From Polymorphobacter sp. (GTDB lineage: Bacteria > Pseudomonadota > Alphaproteobacteria > Sphingomonadales > Sphingomonadaceae), in the NCBI RefSeq assembly GCF_025362435.1, contig NZ_JANYGL010000105.1, positions 17,467 to 81,466 on the forward strand: DNA of 64,000 bases, written 5' to 3'. A program made the position numbers and the translations under genes. The notes under the pieces were generated by a model. The model worked only from the letters and a program-made list of their open reading frames with translations, made no database searches and was not told the DNA's origin. Positions 56,572 to 64,000 of this stretch are shown here, piece by piece (within the stretch, counting starts at the first letter, position 1; each line of letters opens with the position of its first letter).

Positions 56572-56789
56572 CAGGCTTCCTTCGTCGCGCTGGAGACCTG
56601 AGCGGCGGCGCGCTGGCCCTGGAGCGTCTTGATCTTGGCGATCGTGCGGCGAACCTCGCGGACTCGGCTCGGTTTTTCCATCTGGCCGGTGGCCGCCTGG
56701 AAACGCAGGTTGAACTGCTCGCGCTTCAGCTCGCCCAGCGCGGTCGCGATCTGGTCGTCGGTCTGCGGGCGCAGGTCCTTGGTCTTCAT
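56571..56789 (-). CDS. rpmC: 50S ribosomal protein L29
   Basis: A protein of 72 residues starting [48 protein letters not shown], the L29 signature. An alternative GTG at 56801 would overlap the rplP stop and add four residues; ATG 56789 fits homologues better although its ribosome binding site is weak. Confidence 0.94.
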   Translation of the reverse strand: MKTKDLRPQTDDQIATALGELKREQFNLRFQAATGQMEKPSRVREVRRTIAKIKTLQGQRAAAQVSSATKEA

Positions 56790-56797
56790 GTCCGTGC

Positions 56798-57232
56798 TCA
56801 CTTCGTGACTTCGCCGATCGGCTCGCCGAGGCGGACGACGGTCTTGACCTTGATCGGCAGCTTGGCCGCGGCACGCTCGAAGGCGCCCTTGGCGACGTCG
56901 TGCGGAACGCCGTCGAGCTCGAACAGGATGCGGCCCGGCTTGACCTTGGCGGCCCAGAACTCGGGAGCGCCCTTACCCTTACCCATGCGGACTTCGGCGG
57001 GCTTCGACGTGACCGGCACGTCGGGGAAGATGCGGATCCACAACCGGCCGGCACGCTTGATGTGACGGCTGATCGCGCGACGAGCGGCTTCGATCTGGCG
57101 GGCGGTAAGCCGGTCGGGCTCCATCGCCTTCAGGCCGAACGCGCCGAAGTTCAGTGCAGTGCCGCCCTTGGCGTCGCCGTGGATGCGACCCTTGAACTGC
57201 TTGCGGAACTTGGTTTTCTTAGGCTGCAACAT
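56798..57232 (-). CDS. rplP: 50S ribosomal protein L16
   Basis: A protein of 144 residues. [41 protein letters not shown] and [19 protein letters not shown] are diagnostic of L16, which organises the tRNA A-site region. Two bases after rpsC. Confidence 0.98.
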   Translation of the reverse strand: MLQPKKTKFRKQFKGRIHGDAKGGTALNFGAFGLKAMEPDRLTARQIEAARRAISRHIKRAGRLWIRIFPDVPVTSKPAEVRMGKGKGAPEFWAAKVKPGRILFELDGVPHDVAKGAFERAAAKLPIKVKTVVRLGEPIGEVTK

Positions 57233-57234
57233 GA

Positions 57235-57939
57235 CTAGCGACCCTCACGCGCGGGGCGGACGCCCGACGTCTGCGCTTCCATCATCAGACGGTCCTGCGA
57301 CATCGGATCGTGGCCAAGGATCTCGCCCTTGAAGATCCACACCTTGACGCCGCAGACACCGTAAGCGGTGTGCGCCTGCGCCTCGGCAAAATCCATGTTC
57401 GCGCGCAGCGTGTGCAACGGCACCCGGCCTTCGCGATACTGCTCGCTCCGCGCGATCTCGGCGCCGCCGAGACGGCCGCCGCACGAGACCTTGATGCCGT
57501 CGGCACCGAGACGCATCGCCGACTGAACCGCGCGCTTCATGGCGCGACGGAACGCGATACGACGCTCGAGCTGGTCGGCGATGCCCTGCGCAACGAGGCG
57601 CGCGTCGACTTCCGGCTTGCGGATCTCGACGATGTTGAGCGACACGTCGGACTTGGTCATCGTCGCGACCTGCTGGCGCAGCTTCTCGATGTCCGCACCC
57701 TTCTTGCCGATGATGACCCCGGGACGGGCAGCGTAGATCGAAACGCGGCACAGCTTGGCCGGGCGCTCGATGACGACCTTCGAGATCGCTGCCTGCGGCT
57801 GCGACTTCATGATGAAGTTACGGATCTTGATGTCTTCGATCAGCAGGCGGCCATAGTCTTCGCCTTCGGCGAACCAGCGGCTGTCCCACGTCCGGTTGAT
57901 CTGGAGCCGAAGCCCGATCGGGTTGCTCTTATGACCCAT
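57235..57939 (-). CDS. rpsC: 30S ribosomal protein S3
   Basis: A protein of 234 residues: [22 protein letters not shown] at the start, a type II KH domain ([20 protein letters not shown]), and the C-terminal [19 protein letters not shown]. Part of the mRNA entry tunnel and helicase. Its ATG overlaps the rplV stop. Confidence 0.98.
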   Translation of the reverse strand: MGHKSNPIGLRLQINRTWDSRWFAEGEDYGRLLIEDIKIRNFIMKSQPQAAISKVVIERPAKLCRVSIYAARPGVIIGKKGADIEKLRQQVATMTKSDVSLNIVEIRKPEVDARLVAQGIADQLERRIAFRRAMKRAVQSAMRLGADGIKVSCGGRLGGAEIARSEQYREGRVPLHTLRANMDFAEAQAHTAYGVCGVKVWIFKGEILGHDPMSQDRLMMEAQTSGVRPAREGR

Positions 57940-58373
57940 TATGCCTGCTCCGACGCGTTGGTCTTGCCAGCCTTCGCCTCACGCGCGGCCGCATAATCGG
58001 CCTCGCCGAGTTCGCGGACGACGATGCGGATGCGGCTGAACGGCTTGATGATCGCCGAGGCGCGACCGCGTGCCCGCGGCGTGAAGCGCTTCATCACGAT
58101 CGCCTTGCCGACGCTGGCTTCCTTGACGATCAGCGCGTCGACATCGAGATTGTGGTTGTTCTCGGCGTTGGCGATCGCCGAGGCGAGCACCTTGCGGACG
58201 TCGGGCGCCATGCCCTTGGTCGAGAACTGCAGGATGTTGAGCGCTTCCGATGCCTTGCGGCCGCGGATGAGACCGGCAACGAGGTTGAGCTTGTACGGCG
58301 AGCCGCGAACGGTCGTCGCGATCGCCAGCGCTTCCTTGTCGCCGACCTTGCGGGGTGCGGAGGGCTTGCCCAT
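57939..58373 (-). CDS. rplV: 50S ribosomal protein L22
   Basis: A protein of 144 residues including an Ala/Lys-rich tail ([18 protein letters not shown]) beyond the ~110 of E. coli L22. [21 protein letters not shown] and [21 protein letters not shown] are conserved; the latter is the exit-tunnel loop region. Confidence 0.97.
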   Translation of the reverse strand: MGKPSAPRKVGDKEALAIATTVRGSPYKLNLVAGLIRGRKASEALNILQFSTKGMAPDVRKVLASAIANAENNHNLDVDALIVKEASVGKAIVMKRFTPRARGRASAIIKPFSRIRIVVRELGEADYAAAREAKAGKTNASEQA

Positions 58374-58651
58374 CAGCGCTTGGCCTTCTTGTCGGCGGCA
58401 TGGCCGGTGAACGTGCGCGTCGGCGCGAACTCGCCGAGCTTCATGCCCACCATGTCCTCGTTGACCGAGACCGGGATGAACTTGCGGCCGTTATAAACGC
58501 TGAAGACCAGACCGACGAACTGCGGCAGAATCGTCGAGCGGCGCGACCAGGTCTTGATCGGACCACGGCCACCGCCACCAGCTTGCGCGGTTTCGGCCTT
58601 CTTCAGAACGTGGAGGTCGACGAACGGACCTTTCCAGACGGAGCGGCTCAT
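58373..58651 (-). CDS. rpsS: 30S ribosomal protein S19
   Basis: A protein of 92 residues: [20 protein letters not shown] at the start, then [15 protein letters not shown] and [21 protein letters not shown] 58651 is the true start; the track's longer ORF enters rplB. Confidence 0.97.
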   Translation of the reverse strand: MSRSVWKGPFVDLHVLKKAETAQAGGGGRGPIKTWSRRSTILPQFVGLVFSVYNGRKFIPVSVNEDMVGMKLGEFAPTRTFTGHAADKKAKR

Positions 58652-58653
58652 GC

Positions 58654-59490
58654 CTACCTCTTCTTCTTCGCGTGACGCGAACGAATGATCATCTTGTCGG
58701 TCGACTTGTTCGACCGGGTCTTCGCACCCTTGGTCGGCTTGCCCCACGGCGTAACCGGGTGACGGCCGCCCGAGGTCCGGCCTTCACCACCGCCGTGCGG
58801 ATGGTCGACCGGGTTCTTGGCGACGCCGCGCGTCAGCGGGCGATGGCCGAGCCAGCGGGTCCGACCGGCCTTGGCGTGGTTGGTGTTCGAATTGTCGGGG
58901 TTCGACACGGCGCCGACCGTCGCCATGCAATTGGCGTGGGTGTAGCGCTGCTCGCCCGAGTTCAAACGGATGATGACCATGCCGCGGTCACGACCGACGA
59001 CCTGGACGAAGGTCCCTGCCGCGCGCGCCATCTGGCCGCCCTTGCCGGGCTTCAGCTCGACGTTGTGAACGATCGTACCGACCGGCATCTGGCCGATTTC
59101 CATCGCGTTGCCCGGCTTGACGTCAACCTTCTTGCCCGCGGTGACGCTGTCGCCGACGGCGAGGCGCTGCGGCGCAAGAATGTAGTTCTGCTTGCCGTCG
59201 GAGTATTTGATCAGCGCGATGAACGCCGAGCGGTTGGGATCATACTCGATCCGCTCGACGGTCGCGGCAACGTCCCACTCGCGACGCTTGAAGTCGACGA
59301 TGCGATACAGCTGCTTGTGGCCGCCGGCGATGCCGCGCGCGGTAGCGTGGCCCATGTTGTTGCGGCCGCCCGACTTGCGGAGACCCTCGGTCAACGCCTT
59401 GACCGGACGCCCCTTATGGAGCGCCGAGCGGTCGACGAGGATCAGGCCGCGGCGGCCCGGCGACGTCGGATTATAATGCTTGAGAGCCAT
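58654..59490 (-). CDS. rplB: 50S ribosomal protein L2
   Basis: A protein of 278 residues near the peptidyl-transferase centre. [21 protein letters not shown] opens it, and [21 protein letters not shown] contains the functionally important His-rich loop. Intact, two bases before rpsS. Confidence 0.98.
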   Translation of the reverse strand: MALKHYNPTSPGRRGLILVDRSALHKGRPVKALTEGLRKSGGRNNMGHATARGIAGGHKQLYRIVDFKRREWDVAATVERIEYDPNRSAFIALIKYSDGKQNYILAPQRLAVGDSVTAGKKVDVKPGNAMEIGQMPVGTIVHNVELKPGKGGQMARAAGTFVQVVGRDRGMVIIRLNSGEQRYTHANCMATVGAVSNPDNSNTNHAKAGRTRWLGHRPLTRGVAKNPVDHPHGGGEGRTSGGRHPVTPWGKPTKGAKTRSNKSTDKMIIRSRHAKKKR

Positions 59491-59491
59491 C

Positions 59492-59806
59492 TCAGATTCC
59501 CGTGGTCACGTCGATGCGGTCGCCTTCGGCGAGCGTCACGATCGCTTTCTTCTCATCCGAGCGCGTGTAGGGCTTGCCCTTGAAGCGCTTGTTTTTACCC
59601 TTCTGGATCAGCGTGTTGACCGACAGGACGCGGACGCCGAAGAGCGCCTCGACCGCAGCCTTGATCTCGGGCTTCGACGAATCCTTGGCCACCTTGAACA
59701 CGACCTGGTTGAACTCGCTGACCAGCGTCGACTTCTCGGTGATGACCGGCTTCACGACGATGTCGTAATGCTTAAGGTCAATCGTTGCGGGTTGCGGCTT
59801 AGCCAT
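59492..59806 (-). CDS. rplW: 50S ribosomal protein L23
   Basis: A protein of 104 residues at the tunnel exit, where trigger factor and SRP dock. [25 protein letters not shown] and RTYTRSD-like loop ([19 protein letters not shown]) are L23 features. Overlaps the rplD end by eight bases. Confidence 0.97.
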   Translation of the reverse strand: MAKPQPATIDLKHYDIVVKPVITEKSTLVSEFNQVVFKVAKDSSKPEIKAAVEALFGVRVLSVNTLIQKGKNKRFKGKPYTRSDEKKAIVTLAEGDRIDVTTGI

Positions 59807-60422
59807 TGACGCGTGCCTCCAGGGCAGCGACCGCGGCGCGGGTCAGCACCAGCATGTCGTGGTTGAGGATGTCGTACACGTTGGCGCCGACTGCGGGCAT
59901 GATGTCGATCTTCTCGAGGTTGGCGCATGCCATCCCGAAGTGCTGATCGATTGCGCCGCCATCGACGAACAGGCCGTTGGTGACGCCGAGACCGGCGAGC
60001 CGCGCGAGCAGCGTCTTGGTCTTGGCCTCGCCAAGGGCGAAGTCCTCGACGACCATCAGCTTGCCCTCGGCCTGCTTGACCGACAGCGCGATGCCGAGGC
60101 CGAGCCGACGGATCTTCTTGTTGAGGCCCGGATCGAAGTCGCGGACCCGCGGGCCGTGCGCCTTACCACCGCCGGTGAACTGCGGCGCGCCGCGGTTACC
60201 GTGGCGGGCGACACCGCCGCCCTTCTGGTTGCCGAGCTTCTTGCCGGTGCGCGAGACATCCGAACGCTCACGAGCGCCCCGGGCCGTCGCACGGCGCTTC
60301 TCGAGCTGCCACGTCACGACGCGGTGAAGGATGTCGACGCGGGCTTCCTTGCCGAAGACGGTCTCGTCGAGTTCGATATCACCGCTGGCCGCGGCGTCGA
60401 GGGTGCGTACATCGAGCTTCAT
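59799..60422 (-). CDS. rplD: 50S ribosomal protein L4
   Basis: A protein of 207 residues. The extended tunnel loop carries [20 protein letters not shown], and the end [23 protein letters not shown] is conserved. In E. coli L4 also autoregulates the S10 operon; no leader structure was verified here. Confidence 0.97.
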   Translation of the reverse strand: MKLDVRTLDAAASGDIELDETVFGKEARVDILHRVVTWQLEKRRATARGARERSDVSRTGKKLGNQKGGGVARHGNRGAPQFTGGGKAHGPRVRDFDPGLNKKIRRLGLGIALSVKQAEGKLMVVEDFALGEAKTKTLLARLAGLGVTNGLFVDGGAIDQHFGMACANLEKIDIMPAVGANVYDILNHDMLVLTRAAVAALEARVNG

Positions 60423-60425
60423 GGC

Positions 60426-61166
60426 TCAGCCCTCCTGCGTTTCGGTTTCGGGGGCGTCGACGTGATCGACCTGCGGAGCGGCATCGTTGGCGGCGCTCTT
60501 CAGCGAAGCCGGATACGGCGCGGCGTCAGGGCGCGGACCCTTGACCGCATCCTTGACCAGAAGCCAGCCGCCCTTGTGCCCAGGAACCGAGCCCTTGACG
60601 AAGATCAGGCCGCGCTCGACGTCGGTCGAGACGATCTCGAGGTTCTGCTGGGTGCGCTGGCGGTCGCCCATGTGGCCCGCCATCTTCTTGTTCTTGAACA
60701 CCTTGCCGGGATCCTGGCGCTGGCCGGTCGATCCGAGCGAGCGGTGCGAGACCGAGACGCCGTGGGTCGCGCGGAGACCGCCGAAGTTCCAGCGCTTCAT
60801 GCCGCCCTGAAAACCCTTACCGACGGTGTCGCCAGTGATGTCGACGAGCTGGCCGGGGACGAAATGGTCCGCGGAGAGCGACGCGCCGGCTTCGAGCAGC
60901 GCATCTTCCGAAACGCGGAACTCGGCGACACGCGCCTTGGGCTCAACCTCGGCAGCGGCGAAGTGGCCGCGCTCGGGCTTGGCCGTATTCTTGGCTTTCT
61001 TGGAGCCGGCACCGAGCTGCACCGCGACGTAACCGTCGCGCTCGGTCGTGCGTTGCGACACGACCTGGCAGTCTTCGAGGCTCAGCACCGTTACCGGGAC
61101 GTGGCGACCATCGTCCTTGAACAGGCGGGTCATCCCCATTTTCTTCGCGATCACGCCACTGCGCAT
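60426..61166 (-). CDS. rplC: 50S ribosomal protein L3 with acidic C-terminal extension
   Basis: A protein of 246 residues versus 209 in E. coli. ATG 61166 ([28 protein letters not shown]) follows AAGGA. The core includes [25 protein letters not shown]-type sequence ([15 protein letters not shown]) and GHMGDRQRT. The last ~35 residues ([23 protein letters not shown]) are acidic and lineage-specific. Confidence 0.97.
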   Translation of the reverse strand: MRSGVIAKKMGMTRLFKDDGRHVPVTVLSLEDCQVVSQRTTERDGYVAVQLGAGSKKAKNTAKPERGHFAAAEVEPKARVAEFRVSEDALLEAGASLSADHFVPGQLVDITGDTVGKGFQGGMKRWNFGGLRATHGVSVSHRSLGSTGQRQDPGKVFKNKKMAGHMGDRQRTQQNLEIVSTDVERGLIFVKGSVPGHKGGWLLVKDAVKGPRPDAAPYPASLKSAANDAAPQVDHVDAPETETQEG

Positions 61167-61242
61167 GATCAATTCCTTTCCCTCAGAGGCCCCCGTGGGG
61201 GCATGACTAATTAAAGTTCGCACCGCGTATGTTCAGTCAGAT

Positions 61243-61557
61243 CTAGCTCTGGAGCTTGATCTCCACATCGACACCCGCGGCGAGGTCGAGTTTCATCAGC
61301 GCATCGACCGTCTGCGGCGTCGGGTCGACGATGTCGAGCAAACGCTTGTAGGTGCGGACTTCGAACTGCTCACGCGACTTCTTGTCGACGTGCGGCGAAC
61401 GGTTGACCGTGAAACGCTCGAACCGCGTCGGCAGCGGGATCGGGCCGCGAATGGCCGCGCCCGTCCGCTTCGCCGTGTCGGCGATCTCACTGGTGGCCAT
61501 GTCGAGCACGCGGTGATCGAAGGCCTTCAGGCGAATGCGGATGTTCTGCGTTTCCAT
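61243..61557 (-). CDS. rpsJ: 30S ribosomal protein S10
   Basis: A protein of 104 residues, [19 protein letters not shown], with the exposed loop [30 protein letters not shown]. It also serves as NusE in antitermination. First gene of the S10 operon, 76 bases before rplC and separated from tuf by a terminator. Confidence 0.98.
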   Translation of the reverse strand: METQNIRIRLKAFDHRVLDMATSEIADTAKRTGAAIRGPIPLPTRFERFTVNRSPHVDKKSREQFEVRTYKRLLDIVDPTPQTVDALMKLDLAAGVDVEIKLQS

Positions 61558-61590
61558 CGTTTCTTTTCGTTTCCGGCAATCAATGTTCGT

Positions 61591-61620
61591 ACAAAAAATA
61601 AGGCCCGGGCGAACCGGGCC
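61591..61620 (-). terminator. Intrinsic terminator after tuf
   Basis: On the minus strand, GGCCCGG-TTCGC-CCGGGCC is followed by TTATTTTTTG, a seven-pair GC stem with a T-rich tail. It lies 38 bases after the tuf stop and before rpsJ, separating the str and S10 transcripts. Confidence 0.82.
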
Positions 61621-61657
61621 GCTCTCACCGAATCATCGGGAGAACGGCCCTATACGC

Positions 61658-62848
<1,191 letters not shown>

Positions 62849-62874
62849 GATCCCTCATCCTTCGTCGAATTGCT

Positions 62875-62896
62875 GCCGCGCCCGGCAAGGCGCGGC
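62875..62896. other. Hairpin in the fusA-tuf gap
   Basis: GCCGCGCC-CGGCAA-GGCGCGGC forms an eight-pair stem in the 100-base spacer. No T-run follows on the minus strand, so it is more likely a processing or pausing structure than a terminator. Confidence 0.4.
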
Positions 62897-62948
62897 GTCT
62901 AGTTTCTGTGTCCGAAAATGTAAAGCAGCCAGAATCTCGCGGGCAGCT

Positions 62949-64000
62949 TTAGGCCATCTTCGCCTTGATTTCCTCGGCGACGTTCGACGGCACTTCTTCG
63001 TAGTGGCTGAACTGCATCGAATACTGCGCCCGGCCCTGGCTCATCGAACGGAGCTGGTTGACGTAGCCGAACATGTTCGCCAGCGGCACCTGCGCCTCGA
63101 TGACCTGCGCGTTGCCGCGGCTGTCGGTGCCCTGGATCTGGCCACGACGGCTGTTCAGGTCGCCGATGACGTCACCCATGAAGTCCTCGGGCGTGACGAC
63201 CTCGACCTTCATCACCGGCTCGAGCAGCTTGATGCCGGCCTTCTGGGCCGCTTCACGCATCGCGCCACGCGCGCAGATCTCGAATGCCAGTGCCGACGAA
63301 TCGACGTCATGGTATTTGCCGTCGATCAGCTGCACTTCGAAGTCGATGATCGGGAAGCCGATCAGCGATCCGGTCTCCGCCGTTTCGCGCATACCCTTCT
63401 CGACCGACGGGATATATTCCTTCGGAACGTTACCGCCCTTGATCTGGTCGGAGAAGACGAAGCCCGAGCCACGCTCGCCGGGAATGACCTTGATCTTGAT
63501 TTCGGCAAACTGACCCGAACCACCCGACTGCTTCTTGTGGGTATAGCTCAGATCGACCGGCTTGCCGAGATACTCGCGATACGCGACCTGCGGCGCACCG
63601 ACATTGGCCTCGACCTTGAACTCGCGACGCATGCGGTCGACGATGATGTCGAGGTGCAGTTCGCCCATGCCCTTGATGATCGTCTGGCCCGATTCGTGAT
63701 CGGTCGAAACGCGGAACGAGGGATCCTCGGCCGACAGGCGGTTGAGCGCGACGCCCATCTTTTCCTGATCGGCCTTGGTCTTGGGTTCGACCGACAGTTC
63801 GATAACCGGCTCGGGAAACTCCATCCGCTCCAGCACGATCGGCTGGCGTTCGGCGCACAGCGTATCGCCGGTGGTGGTTTCCTTCATCCCGGCCAGCGCG
63901 ACGATATCGCCCGCGAACGCCTCGTCGATGTCCTTACGGTCGTTGGCATGCATCTCGAGGATGCGGCCGACCTTCTCCTTCTTGTCCTTCACCGAGTTCA
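62949..64000 (-). CDS. fusA: Elongation factor G, C-terminal half (cut by window edge)
   Basis: About 350 C-terminal residues of EF-G, the translocation GTPase, are present; the G domain lies beyond the window. Visible parts are the end of domain II ([20 protein letters not shown]), domain III, domain IV ([19 protein letters not shown]) and domain V ([36 protein letters not shown]). The track's M at 63992 is an internal GTG valine; the frame stays open to the edge. Confidence 0.97.
   Translation of the reverse strand, partial: NSVKDKKEKVGRILEMHANDRKDIDEAFAGDIVALAGMKETTTGDTLCAERQPIVLERMEFPEPVIELSVEPKTKADQEKMGVALNRLSAEDPSFRVSTDHESGQTIIKGMGELHLDIIVDRMRREFKVEANVGAPQVAYREYLGKPVDLSYTHKKQSGGSGQFAEIKIKVIPGERGSGFVFSDQIKGGNVPKEYIPSVEKGMRETAETGSLIGFPIIDFEVQLIDGKYHDVDSSALAFEICARGAMREAAQKAGIKLLEPVMKVEVVTPEDFMGDVIGDLNSRRGQIQGTDSRGNAQVIEAQVPLANMFGYVNQLRSMSQGRAQYSMQFSHYEEVPSNVAEEIKAKMA

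Noticed and set aside
59859-61214. 451-residue ORF antisense to rplD and rplC
   Set aside because: Opposite strand of two essential ribosomal genes, no domain; the Asp/Leu-rich composition is a shadow effect.

Overview
The window is about 68% GC, densely coded, and looks like chromosomal DNA of an alphaproteobacterium of the order Sphingomonadales. The signs are the PEP-CTERM tail of the type PEPATWAMMIGGFG, the TonB receptor style, a ribosomal protein S5 with a long Gly/Arg-rich N-terminal extension, the bamB-YfgM-panB neighbourhood near der, a bacteriophytochrome with an HWE kinase, and many intergenic copies of a palindrome beginning GTCATCCCCGCGAA. Genus cannot be fixed from sequence alone. 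GTG and TTG starts are frequent, and several ORF-track starts were moved to sites with a better ribosome binding site.

Layout. 1-8.5 kb: a divergent gene fragment, aconitase (acnA), a secreted PEP-CTERM serine protease, a HAD phosphatase, and a four-gene Mla-type lipid ABC transporter (STAS-permease, ATPase, MCE protein, lipoprotein). 8.7-15 kb: aminopeptidase N, an SDR protein, an EamA transporter, threonine aldolase and maleylacetoacetate isomerase. 15-17.6 kb: a bacteriophytochrome hybrid kinase. 17.8-24.3 kb: der GTPase, a secreted CxxC protein, a membrane acyltransferase, bamB, a YfgM-like protein and panB. 24.3-27 kb: modCBA molybdate transporter with a short ModE-type regulator. 27.5-33.3 kb: a secreted TPM protein, an FAA hydrolase and the glycolate oxidase operon glcDEF. 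33.3-34.6 kb: a cystathionine gamma-synthase family enzyme.

34.8-43.6 kb is the accessory part of greatest interest. A minus-strand run encodes a TonB receptor, an FAD aromatic hydroxylase, a type I extradiol dioxygenase, an alpha/beta C-C hydrolase resembling 2,6-dihydroxypseudooxynicotine hydrolase, a small membrane protein, an orphan cupin and a fumarylacetoacetase. A divergent LysR regulator sits at its head. Together these read as uptake, hydroxylation, ring cleavage and two C-C hydrolyses of an unidentified aromatic or heteroaromatic compound.

43.6-64 kb is housekeeping: guaA, a Gly/Tyr-rich secreted protein, a hotdog thioesterase, then the complete alpha, spc, S10 and part of the str ribosomal operons on the minus strand (transcription order fusA-tuf-[terminator]-rpsJ ... 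secY-adk-[leader]-rpsM-rpsK-rpoA-rplQ-thioesterase). Palindromic repeats occupy several of the few gaps in this ribosomal block. No tRNA, rRNA, CRISPR array, transposase or prophage was seen.
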